Shown here in pieces: positions 34,701 through 41,900 of a stretch of DNA of 64,000 bases. The position numbers and the translations under genes were made by a program. The notes under the pieces were generated by a model. That model did not search any database, was not told the DNA's origin, and worked only from the letters and a program-made list of their open reading frames with translations. Source of the stretch: Lachnospiraceae bacterium (GTDB lineage Bacteria > Bacillota > Clostridia > Lachnospirales > Lachnospiraceae); assembly GCA_910575005.1 (NCBI GenBank), contig CAJTCL010000001.1, positions 310,001 to 374,000 of the forward strand, read 5' to 3'. Numbering within the stretch: the first letter of the stretch is position 1; every line of letters starts with the position of its first letter.

Positions 34701-35770
34701 TGTGTATTATTCTCAAATCCATTGGTACCAGCACTTGTATCAATCTCATAATCATAATCGGTGTCAGCATCACTGGTTTTAGGCTTCAAATACTCTCCTG
34801 GATAATCTGGATCTCTCAACTTAATCTGATCTGCACCAAATTCTACTGCTACTCCTGGCCCTGCATAAGACTGATCTGCAATGGATTCTGCCACAATATT
34901 CTTTCCTGGATCATATCTGTCCTCAATGCTCTTCCAAACTGTATAATTCTGTATACTACTATGAAGTCCGGCATAATCATTCATACCAATAATCTGCACT
35001 TCCGCCTTCGTAGTGGCACGGTTGATATTATTGTAGCGTATGCTATAATCCTGCCCTTCCGTCAAGGATGTTGTGTCATATTTTACATCTCTGAGCGCAA
35101 TTTTTCTATCCTCACCGTTCCTATATTGTATGCTATCTCCATCAAGCTTAAAGCTTAACTTCCCTGCATCAAGCTGTATAATCTCAAAAGTAGCTGTCAA
35201 TGTTCCCTGATAGTTATTCTGTCCGGTTACCGTTACAGTGGCAGTTCCCACCGTATCATTACCTGTAAACCAATAAGTGTAATCCTCATCTCCTACCTTT
35301 GATGGAGACAAAACACCCTTTAATTCCTGGTTGCCTGCATTCTTCACAGTTATAACGGGTGTCACTGGTGTACTCCCTTTTAGGATCTGCTGCCCGATTG
35401 GAGCGATTGAAAAATCTGGACTAAGATTCTTTGCTGCAATCACAAATGAAACATCTACTTTGTCTTGCGCATTCGCATTATTTGTTACTGTTACGGTTGC
35501 AGTTCCTCTGTTGGTATTATTCGCATATGACAGCGAATAGTTACTATCAGCTATCACTGTGTTGGTATCAGGATCAGTGACTGTAACCGTTGGCGTCTTC
35601 TCCTGCCCATCATATATGAATGGTCCCCCATTTACGCTAATCTCTGCATCACGTATCAGACGGTCATTATCTGCCGCATGTACAATAAAGCCGGAAAGAT
35701 CTATCATCCCGGCTATCATGCAGACACTTAACACCAACGCCATAATTCTTCTGGCAATGTCTCTGTGCAT
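28712..35770 (-). CDS. Giant secreted beta-repeat surface protein (MBG-like repeats, C-terminal fibronectin III)
   Basis: The protein has 2352 aa. A signal peptide (IARRIMALVLSVCMIAGMIDLSGFIVHA) precedes about 24 repeats of ~75-95 residues. Each reads roughly YTGxxxxPxVxV, GxxLxxGxDYxVxYxxNxxxGTATVTITGxGNYxGxxxxxFxI; examples are QEKTPTVTV (first) and YTGKAIKPIIRV (near the end). Two fibronectin-III-like domains at ~2150-2350 (ITFSWKKNDLVNGYEIYNSKNR; ATIKWKKVKGATTYQVYRSTS) end the chain. No LPXTG tail or C-terminal membrane segment is seen, so attachment is unclear. Repeats vary, so a recent expansion is unlikely. AGGGAGGGAAAGATT precedes the ATG; sortase and LRR genes follow within 30 bases each. 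Confidence 0.87.
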   Translation of the reverse strand: MHRDIARRIMALVLSVCMIAGMIDLSGFIVHAADNDRLIRDAEISVNGGPFIYDGQEKTPTVTVTDPDTNTVIADSNYSLSYANNTNRGTATVTVTNNANAQDKVDVSFVIAAKNLSPDFSIAPIGQQILKGSTPVTPVITVKNAGNQELKGVLSPSKVGDEDYTYWFTGNDTVGTATVTVTGQNNYQGTLTATFEIIQLDAGKLSFKLDGDSIQYRNGEDRKIALRDVKYDTTSLTEGQDYSIRYNNINRATTKAEVQIIGMNDYAGLHSSIQNYTVWKSIEDRYDPGKNIVAESIADQSYAGPGVAVEFGADQIKLRDPDYPGEYLKPKTSDADTDYDYEIDTSAGTNGFENNTQETEQATVTVRGNGRYRGSLTLPFKIVAPKLEDSMVQVDDIACVYDGTDQFLKLKITVRKGTIEYQQGSDFTVDVMTAVHAGSYQVVVRPAGTLKGDIVRKTFEVHPRDLSAASIALADNAQVSYTYNGTAYTPGVKLTYTKADGGIQELVAGTDYVLPLNYANNINAGTAEVYAVGKGDFTGNSQKQTFEISPVQMTENNTTVTMRPDGQTPYTGEAIKPVVTVLVSGTRLTEDKDFTVECSNNLNVGTATVTITGKGNYTTGSSPIVKNFEIVQRDMKDVTVKVDSPIQFTGNPIYPEPVLTYNGKTLAKGVDYEVSNDDYSNNIYVGQASVKVRGIGNFTSEKSTNFTISKRDISSGTLTAQDRKMGYDFTNGDPADARYYEYTGQEVKPQLEITFNAYGMVNVPLEEGADKDYTLVFSKNKEIGTAQIRIVPTMTGNYTGSKTLEFTIKGNLSDYGKDGFTEVEIPEQIYTSKEIVPQDTKVTFAGKQLVLGKDFEIECTDNITASDRAQAVIKGIGQYFDQTVPILFTIRPLDLEKDDLTKNNYVLGNVNDTYVYSGLQIRPQPNITHNGTALTYDQEYYVEYGIDGNEENINVGMGGLTIFGIAPNYENQYKKEFEIQPYDISASYAQGHIELRNVVKQVSWEEALEGTAAGVELTKDSGGVVQTNLEVWYTPVDLDGNDQTPRKLENTEYDVTYENNNTIATATIKITGKGNFTGTVTEDFKIVGDLSGDKAVMTVEDWTYTPPKNGVITNTPEPVVIYNVEYPTGRIEEVTLKKDEDYTVSWSDNENATLNGAAAKVKITAVYEEDGTTLKGSYTGEKEKEFQILQRDLSKLEEDPLLSMTGLLEDGYEYTGSPIVPELLISCDGTELKWILSGEQTTEDYDYEISAVNNTNVYEYAQGPDGEKGERLTPIVTVSARKNGEEYTGNYKGEFQKEFKINPREISQETIDTLVEVAGVTPEMDYTGEKVEFPLPSDPNKNAIDVTWSKNYDDGTQVRKLLVEDQDYEIIYKDNIKIGEATVTISAIEESNYAGSYDKHFKIMATIEVVDDPNPPIPYMELEYDHDVPFGIVDVYPKLIFKDYSGVLCGETNEAKILVEGEDFEIVTLENQGDAPEVSKNNKNVASEDAEEADRPTVVVRGIDCYRGIIKRFYNIIPKDLATDEGDITAEFLGSQTIGEYENAYIYNGSAIEPQVTVKNHGQTMVPNVDYKVVGYVNNTEISTEGKQAGVIIEAVEGSNYVNRKTLYFNIVPRSVEQMTINITDGAQIFDRKEKKPEIEVSFMDNGNQVILERDVDYEVSYENNIVAASASAGETAPVIIVTGIGKYGGTIRKTFTIEPESLSEENDDFDITAANATYTGQEVTTVIEVKAKDGTLLVEGEDYQLGAYSDNINAGTGYVAIQGIGNYTGTRQVPFFILPINIEGAFQIADIPEQQYNSKAITPSITVTLSGTEIVLEEGKDYEVAYTDNIDAGTATVTVTGTGNIAGTATAHFTITKKPISSDQGIASDMLLQPLEDQLYTGGGVTPDVDLKFWNQEQEIDNQLVLNKDYQLTYSSNVAVGTATVTITGVGNYQGSIESEFNILGPMKLADVAKIPAQQYTGNAVFPKPEITFAGKKLEENSDYTLDYKDNVERGTATITITGKGWYTGTKTVTFDIAREFSKDTVIKGVASAYAYTGKAIKPIIRVEDNGTVLTKGVHYKVSYKDNKNAGTATLTITGINQYSGTKKTTFKITPQRLGRVEVGKVADQTYTGKAKKPKVKLTSGSVTLKEGTDYKLVYVGNKKPGKADIVIKGKGNYTGTKTVSFNIIIPKLKAVKVKKYTDNSITFSWKKNDLVNGYEIYNSKNRRVAHVRKNSTTSATVSKLKANKTATFRVRSYVISGGKRYFSSFVKIKASTGPKATTITSIASPKSKQATIKWKKVKGATTYQVYRSTSKKGKYKKLTATKKTSYTDKKATGGKTYYYKIRVGKKSSLGTFYSSYSPVRSIKAKN

Positions 35771-35794
35771 AATCTTTCCCTCCCTGTTTCATCC

Positions 35795-35855
35795 TTAAGC
35801 TATCGTGATATTATTAATGTTTTTCGGCATTTATGCCAAAAAAATAATAGCTTAA
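35795..35855 (-). promoter_or_regulatory. Structured 5' leader of the giant surface-protein operon
   Basis: TTAAGCTAT at 35795-35803 pairs with ATAGCTTAA at 35847-35855; inside, GGCAT/ATGCC (35826-35830 with 35833-35837) forms a small hairpin and AATAATA-type segments can extend the outer stem. It lies between the promoter and the ribosome site. I recognise no known riboswitch in it. Confidence 0.45.
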
Positions 35856-35903
35856 TGTGTAATTATTGTTCCCTTCTACATACTTTTATATTGTCTACCT
35901 TAA

Positions 35904-35932
35904 AGTATAACACAATAGTGCCTATAATACAA
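35904..35932 (-). promoter_or_regulatory. Sigma-A promoter of the giant surface-protein/sortase/LRR operon
   Basis: TTGTAT at 35932-35927, 17 bases, TATACT at 35909-35904 on the minus strand. It gives a leader of about 130 bases holding the structure at 35795-35855. Confidence 0.7.
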
Positions 35933-35963
35933 ATATTTTTCTTCTTCGCTGTTAAAAGAGACT

Positions 35964-36224
35964 CTATCTCTCATACTTGTGAATTAAGGCTTCTTTCTGT
36001 GTTCTGGTTAGATGTTTGATTTGTGCTTCTCTGCTCATCGCCTCCTGCTTCGTCTCATAAGTTTCCAAATAAACCAATTCAACTGGAATGCGGGTACGTG
36101 TATATTTCCCTCCTTTTCCTTTGTTATGAGCTTTCAGACGTTTCTCTATATTGTTTGTCCATCCTGTATACAATGTCTGATCACTACATCTTAGTATATA
36201 GGTCACATTTTGCTTTTCTGCCAT
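35964..36224 (-). CDS. GIY-YIG domain protein (UPF0213/YhbQ-like)
   Basis: The protein has 86 aa. TYILRCSDQTLYTGWTNNIEKRL holds the GIY-YIG core (YIL...YTG), RIPVELVYLETYETKQEAMSREAQIK the catalytic-side helix with a conserved E, and the length is that of the single-domain UPF0213 family. Members are nuclease-like, with DNA-related roles that are not well defined. GGAGGGTTT precedes the ATG. It is flanked by the giant protein's promoter and a gene-poor stretch, with no obvious partner. Confidence 0.88.
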   Translation of the reverse strand: MAEKQNVTYILRCSDQTLYTGWTNNIEKRLKAHNKGKGGKYTRTRIPVELVYLETYETKQEAMSREAQIKHLTRTQKEALIHKYER

Positions 36225-36931
36225 AAACCCTCCAAGCTCTCCGAGAAAATTTCATATCAATTTATGGGATTTTGAATAGTTACAAAATATGTAAAGAGAC
36301 TGCAGGCAGTCTCTTGTATACAAAGCAGCACAGGAAAGCAAGTATTTTAAAATCTCGACAATTTACTGCTGCAAGAGTTAAGGCTCATAAAACTGCAAAT
36401 TCTAAACTCCCTGGCAGGTTCACTTCTCTTCTGTTAGCTACATATATTAATGGTAAGAAAACAGTGCTGCGAATTGTCACAGATTACATTCTGGTTTTAC
36501 CACCAAAAGAGCAACGCTAAAAAACAATGATCTATGTGCTATACTCTATTTATATGAAGAAATACTCTTTTCTGTGCCTGTATGTTTTACAAGAACCTCC
36601 TTGGCACTCCCCATAACTAATACAGGGAACTATAAGACATATTTCATAAACTTTCTATTCTCTTTGATAAAAGCCTGCAATTACCTATTTCAATCTTACC
36701 ATAAACTTTTTCACTTTAAAAGCCCTGATTCCCGCTTATTTTGTTAGAAATCCTGCCGATTTAGGTGAAAATCCTCTTATTTTAGAAAAAATTGACATTT
36801 TTTTTCTAAAAAGATCATATTTTGTCCCTCTCGTTTGTTACTATATTAGGGAGTATATCAATATAAAGATGCGGCAGAACTTCTGACATATCCAGAAACT
36901 CTGCCGCATTCATCTTTATCCATATTATAAT
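36225..36931. other. Gene-poor 700-base stretch with a possible small-RNA unit at its right end
   Basis: No protein gene is supported. A TTG-start frame of 82 codons at 36272-36520 has no ribosome site and no recognisable domain. Between 36720 and 36790 three loosely similar AT-rich blocks appear (TTATTTTGTTAGAAATCCTGC, then GATTTAGGTGAAAATCC, then TTATTTTAGAA). On the plus strand TTGACA at 36792-36797 and TCATAT at 36815-36820 (17-base spacer) could drive a short RNA ending at the hairpin 36870-36908. Confidence 0.4.
36870..36908. terminator. Hairpin terminator after the spoIIQ-like gene
   Basis: TGCGGCAGA at 36870-36878 pairs with TCTGCCGCA at 36900-36908, and TTCTG/CAGAA (36881-36885 with 36893-36897) extends the arm. 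It begins 24 bases beyond the minus-strand gene's stop. The flanking T-rich tracts are short on both strands, so it may serve either direction. Confidence 0.65.
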
Positions 36932-37747
36932 CTATTGCAGATACCCCATAGGATCCACAGGTACTCCATCCTTTTGCAATTGAAAATAAAGGTTTGAACC
37001 TTCCACAGAATAATATTTTGTAGGCTCACTGATATAACCTAAAGTCTCGCCGCTGTCCACATAATCCCCTGTATTCTTAGGAATTTCCTTTAATTGTCCG
37101 TAAATTGCACTGTAACCGTCTCCCATATCCACTGTCATCGTATTTCCAGTTTCTTCACTGGTACTGATATCAGTCACTTTTCCAGCCGCTACAGCTTTTA
37201 CTGGGGTATTGACATCCGTTTGAATGATTACAGCCGGATTATACTTATATTGATCTAAAGTTGCAAAATATACAGTCTGATCCATACTATAATTCAAAAT
37301 TACATTCCCCTGAATCGGCCAGCCTAAATCTGCCTGTGCATCAAACTGAAGAATTGGCTCCACTGGTGCCTGTACCTCAGAAACCACTTCTGGCTCATCC
37401 ATAAAATTATCATCTTCCGGCGGTATAATTCCAGATACTTGTGCTGTTTCTTCTTCTTTTTGTTTCTCTTTTTCCTTTTGTTTCTCTTTTTCTTTCTCCT
37501 GTGCTTTTTTCTTTTTTTCTGCCTCGGCTATTTTATTTGCTGCCTCATTCGCTTTTTGTCTGGCATCATCTTCTGCCTTTGCCTGCTGAATCTGTGCTTT
37601 TTGTTCCTTTACCAGCTCAGCTTCCTGTTTTTGCTCCTGCTGGGAATAATAAAGTCCGGTCATGCCAAATGCTGCTACCACCATAATAACTGCAGCAATC
37701 AGATATGATTTCCGGTTAAAAAATGCTGATGCTCGTCTGTTTCTCAT
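36932..37747 (-). CDS. spoIIQ: SpoIIQ-like LytM/M23-fold protein with apparently lost metal ligands
   Basis: The protein has 271 aa from the ATG at 37747 (AAGGTGACAGG site; the ATG at 37762 lacks one). A transmembrane segment (YLIAAVIMVVAAFGMTGLYY) is followed by a long charged Lys/Glu linker (KKKKAQEKEKEKQKEKEKQ) and an M23 fold: WPIQGNVILNYSMDQTVYFATLDQYKYNPAVIIQTDVNTPVKAVAAGKV, YGQLKEIP, GSNLYFQLQKDGVPVDP. The HxxxD and HxH zinc ligands of active LytM enzymes appear as N/P/A and NLYFQ, so it is probably not a peptidase. Adjacency to spoIID is the clostridial sporulation arrangement. SpoIIQ forms the forespore side of the feeding channel. Confidence 0.72.
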   Translation of the reverse strand: MRNRRASAFFNRKSYLIAAVIMVVAAFGMTGLYYSQQEQKQEAELVKEQKAQIQQAKAEDDARQKANEAANKIAEAEKKKKAQEKEKEKQKEKEKQKEEETAQVSGIIPPEDDNFMDEPEVVSEVQAPVEPILQFDAQADLGWPIQGNVILNYSMDQTVYFATLDQYKYNPAVIIQTDVNTPVKAVAAGKVTDISTSEETGNTMTVDMGDGYSAIYGQLKEIPKNTGDYVDSGETLGYISEPTKYYSVEGSNLYFQLQKDGVPVDPMGYLQ

Positions 37748-37849
37748 CCTGTCACCTTCCATTTCTGATTTGTTTTTCCTTCTTAGTTTTACCGGAAATA
37801 TAAGGATTATTCAGAATGTATGACATTTAATTTCAAAATTTTGGAACAA

Positions 37850-38791
37850 CTAAGTATGTCCGTTCTCTTTCACTATCTCAGCATTTTGATAATAATATTG
37901 AAGAATCTCTCTGTAATCAGCTCCCTCTTTTGCCATTTCGCTTGCTCCATACTGACTTAGCCCTAATCCATGTCCCAGACCTTTGGTGACAATACGCACT
38001 TCTCCCTCCACTTCTTTGAGAAAAAAACAAGCCGAATTCAATCCCAGACAATTACGAAAATCCTCCCCTGAAATACTTGACGCTCCAATCTGCACCTCAA
38101 GCGCATAATCTCCAGAATCACGTTTTTCCACAGAAATCTGCTCCACAATTCCCTCTTCCTTAAGATTGGCATCTGGAAATGCCTGATTTAACTTCGCCGC
38201 AAGCTCATTTTTCTTAATAAAAATCACCTTCAGATAATCAGGCGATGGGATATCAACTACGCTGTCAACGCTGGTAAGGCATGGCTGCTCTACCGCCAAT
38301 GCTTCCTCGGCTGTTCTAGTCTTTCCCGCACTGACCGCATGAAATGCCGCCCAGATTGGTTTGCCCTCCAAGGTTAAAATCTCACCTTTGGTTGTCTCAA
38401 GAGCCTCTTCTAAAACCTGGTAATTTTTTTCAAAACCATCTTGCCCCCAAAGATTCAACATTTCCTCCCTGGACATGGATTCTGGCAATTTCTGTTCCTC
38501 TGTAGCTAATGCCCGCACCAGCTCTGTTCTGGCAATCACCGCCTGAGCCTTAATCGCCTCTGGCTGGGCATCCAAAGGAATTTCTTCTGCCACAATTCCT
38601 GCCAGATACTCTTCCACATCCAATTCTTGTCCATCTGTTTTCACCGTAAAGGGCATTGTCCCTTGCGCATTACTCTTTACTTTTTCTGGGCTTGGGCTTG
38701 TCTCAATGCCCTGAAACAGCAATGTCACTATATATGGTATTGTTATGATCAATACACAGACAGCAAAAAACGTTTTTAACTTTTCCTTCAC
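37850..38791 (-). CDS. spoIID: Stage II sporulation protein D (lytic transglycosylase)
   Basis: The protein has 313 aa from GTG at 38791, preceded by GGGGAGGTGC; an upstream in-frame ATG at 38878 would add a non-conserved leader. A membrane anchor (FFAVCVLIITIPYIVTLLFQ) is followed by VEEYLAGIVAEEIPLDAQPEAIKAQAVIART, with the catalytic Glu of the SpoIID family in AEEIP, and C-terminal GLGHGLGLSQYGASEMAKEGADYREILQYYY. It cleaves denuded peptidoglycan during engulfment. The spoIIQ-like gene follows 102 bases later, and a possible sigma-E promoter lies upstream. Confidence 0.95.
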   Translation of the reverse strand: MKEKLKTFFAVCVLIITIPYIVTLLFQGIETSPSPEKVKSNAQGTMPFTVKTDGQELDVEEYLAGIVAEEIPLDAQPEAIKAQAVIARTELVRALATEEQKLPESMSREEMLNLWGQDGFEKNYQVLEEALETTKGEILTLEGKPIWAAFHAVSAGKTRTAEEALAVEQPCLTSVDSVVDIPSPDYLKVIFIKKNELAAKLNQAFPDANLKEEGIVEQISVEKRDSGDYALEVQIGASSISGEDFRNCLGLNSACFFLKEVEGEVRIVTKGLGHGLGLSQYGASEMAKEGADYREILQYYYQNAEIVKENGHT

Positions 38792-38829
38792 AATAGCACC
38801 TCCCCGACCTATATCTCTAAGTGTACTGA

Positions 38830-38859
38830 AACATATGCAAGAAACGCGAAACATATACC
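38830..38859 (-). promoter_or_regulatory. Possible sigma-E promoter of spoIID
   Basis: On the minus strand GGTATAT (38859-38853) and CATATGTT (38837-38830) are separated by 15 bases, loosely matching the sigma-E consensus (ATATT-like, 13-15 bases, CATACANT). spoIID is sigma-E dependent in other spore formers. The match is imperfect at the last bases of the -10. Confidence 0.35.
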
Positions 38860-38897
38860 AAATTTTGGATAAAATCACAACATTTTCCCAAAAAATA

Positions 38898-38906
38898 TGT
38901 TATAAT
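38898..38906 (+). promoter_or_regulatory. Extended -10 promoter of the giant flagellin gene
   Basis: TG-T-TATAAT with TATAAT at 38901-38906 lies 60 bases before the start codon, in the gap divergent to spoIID. No TAAA-N15-CCGATA sigma-D promoter exists in the gap, unlike the three flagellar units at 13-26 kb. The same TGTTATAAT core precedes the DUF3880 array (10057-10065). Confidence 0.55.
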
Positions 38907-38965
38907 TTGTAATATTGACCATGCATATACAATCACATGATTATTTTGGAAAGAGGGGGCTAAAT

Positions 38966-41900
38966 ATGTTATTTGTCAAAAGTAATCTCACCGCCTTAAA
39001 TACGGCAAATCAACTGAAGATCAACACCAACAAGAAAAATAAGTCTATTGAAAAACTCTCCTCTGGCTATCGTATCAACAAAGCAGCAGACGATACGGCA
39101 GGCCTTGCAATCTCTGAAAAAATGCGCTATATGATACGGGGACTGGATCAGGGGAGTAAAAATGTCGAGGATGGCATCTCCTGGGTACAGACGGGAGATG
39201 GTGCTTTAAATGAAGCACATGATATTCTTCACCGCATGACCGAATTAACGATTCAATCTCTCAATGATACCAATACAGAATGGGACCGCAAGGCATTACA
39301 GATGGAATTTGAATCGCTGCAAAGTGAACTGGACAGAATTGGCCAGACCACACAATTCAACGATATGCCGATTTTTGAGGAGCATGAAGGTCCTTACTAT
39401 CAGTCTGAAGGAAATATTCACTGGGATCCCCAGCAACTTCATGTGGTCACAGCGGGAGACAATGATCTCACCTTCACTTACCGAATGGATGACGCTTCTC
39501 CTACAAAGACAATCTCTATTTCTGTTCCTCCAGGAGAGTATACTACACAAGAACTTGTGGACGAGATTGAATCTGTATTGGGCAATGCCTCAACAGGTGA
39601 TGAAAAAATCATATTTGAGTACACACCAGATGGCACCTGCAATGTCAATCTGGAGGGAGCTCAAAATCTGGACTGTGTGTCAGGCGGTCTTTCTTATCTC
39701 TTAAACCAAGTATATCGTGGAGGCGGATTTGGCGCTCTGATCGGCACAACAATTTTCCCAACAGAATACAGCGAATTAGAAATTAAAAAAGGCCAGAATA
39801 ATTTCATGAGTTTCTCAATTGAAGATTTTGCCGGCAACAAAACAATCAAAGATATTGACATCCCAGATGGAGATTATACCAGAAAAGAGTTGATTGATAT
39901 TTTAAATAACCAGCTTGCTGGTACAAGTGTAAAAGCCACTGCTTATGGAACAGGAATCCGCCTGGCCAGCGATGATTCTATTGTCACTGGATTCAAGGGC
40001 AATATGTTTAAAATTGACGGCAGCGGAAAAATCTATGATTCCGTTTTCTATGACAATGTAAAATATGGTTCTTCGATACAGACAGCAGGCGTATTTACTG
40101 GCGGATGTGTGCTGCCCACAAATTCCAAAGACGAAGAACATAAATATTATAACATTGATAACAATAATAATACATTAAAACTGCAGCCCAACGGCATGTC
40201 TTCCCCTGTCACACTTATGATTGATGCTGGTAAATATACTGCCTCTGAGATGAAAGACAAATTAAATTCTTTGTTTGCATTTGCTGGCGTTGGCGTCAAA
40301 GCAGAAGTGATCACATCGGGCGGCTTTCAAGGCCTTAAAATCACTTCCACGGAAAAAGGTCTAAACAGCGCCATAAATATGGATGCGACCAGCAGTGCAT
40401 ACAACACATTATTTGTGACCAGAGAATATAACCAATATGGAACTCAGGCCAATATCACAAATGAGACACGAGCAGATACTGATGGAATCTTTTATGGAAC
40501 AAAAAATTTATTATCGCTCCCTATCGCACCTTTAACGGTCACAGCCGGCGTCAACGACTCCTTTAACCTCTCCATCAATGACACAGATTATACTGTCTCC
40601 ATCACTGCAAAAACTTATAATAATATTGACGACGTAGTGAAGGAACTGAATGAACGTCTCAACGGAGCTTCTGCGCCTATGGCTTACAAAGGAAAAGTTA
40701 TTGCCTCCACCTCCGATGGCAAAATTGTATTGACGGGACAAAACGGCCAGACTGTTGATAAAATTCGTGTGTCGATCAATGGCAGCAATGGTGGATTCGA
40801 TGAAATTTTCCGCGGTTCCAAAACAACCTCTACCTCACAAAATGTTTCTGGCACAGGTTCTGTCACTTTAAACACTCCATTCGATGGAACCATTAATCCC
40901 TCGGACAGTAATTTGACAATCAATTTAGATGGCAAAAACCATACCGTTACACTGCCAACCGGAAATGTAAGCCAAGATCAGATCATTGATGCCATTCAAA
41001 ATGCAATCCCGCCTACAACAGAGACAAAACCAAACCGATTTCCAACAGTCAGTGCCACTGGAACGACTACCGACCGCAATTTTAACAAAACAGCCACCGG
41101 AGATCAATCCTCTGTTTCTTGGTCAAATTCTGCCACTGGTTCTTCCGAAAAGTTGGAAGGCGTGGTGGGTTATATAAATAACATCCCCGCTGAGTTGACC
41201 ATAGGACCTGCATTGAAAGATTCCATGACTGTAGATGATTCCAACGACAAAATCACTATCACCTCAAATGGCAAAATGGAGACTATCACCTTAGATCATA
41301 AAACCTACACCCCTGAAAGCCTGAGGAGTGATCTTCAGAACAAAATAAATAACGTGTTTGGCGAGGCAATGGGCGGCGTTAAAGTGGAACTCAAAGGCAA
41401 TCAACTCCATTTAACCTCAAACCTTCCAGAAGGAGCCAATGGAGCAAAGACCAATCTTTCCTGCTCTACCTCCAACAGCAGCTTTTTAAAGGATCTGAAT
41501 ACTACCAGAAAACCAGCTACGCTGACCAGCAATCTCCCTCTGGCCTCCTCCATTTCCATTGATGGCAGTAATAATACCTTCCAGTTCCAGTTAAAAGAAC
41601 ATGGCGCATCGCAGACTGTAACGCTTGCTCTGTCAGCAAATACTTATAGTCCCAGCACTTTGGTGGACGAAATCAACCGTCAACTGAAGCAGCAAAACAT
41701 TGCCGTCACAGCTTCTGTCTCAAATGGTAAGCTAATGCTCAAATCAGAGGCCACTGGAAGCGATACTTCCATCAGCTACAACACTCATTTTGGCGGAAGC
41801 TCTGTGGAAGCTTTATTTGGGCCGATGTCAGAGAAAAAGCCGGCAACAGCCGTTGCAAATATGGATACACAGCCAAGTATTACGATTGAGGCCGGCAAAA

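Noticed and set aside
35771-35963. c-di-GMP-I (GEMM) riboswitch in the giant protein leader
   Set aside because: No GCAAAGCC or GGCAAACC-type core is present; only an unassigned stem structure is seen.
36272-36520. 82-codon forward frame
   Set aside because: It starts at TTG without a ribosome site, has low-complexity basic content and no recognisable domain.
36720-36790. CRISPR-like short repeats
   Set aside because: The three AT-rich blocks are imperfect, unequal in length and without spacers or cas genes.
38792-38965. Sigma-D promoter for the giant flagellin
   Set aside because: The only CCGA (in CCGACCTA near 38813) has no TAAA 15 bases upstream.
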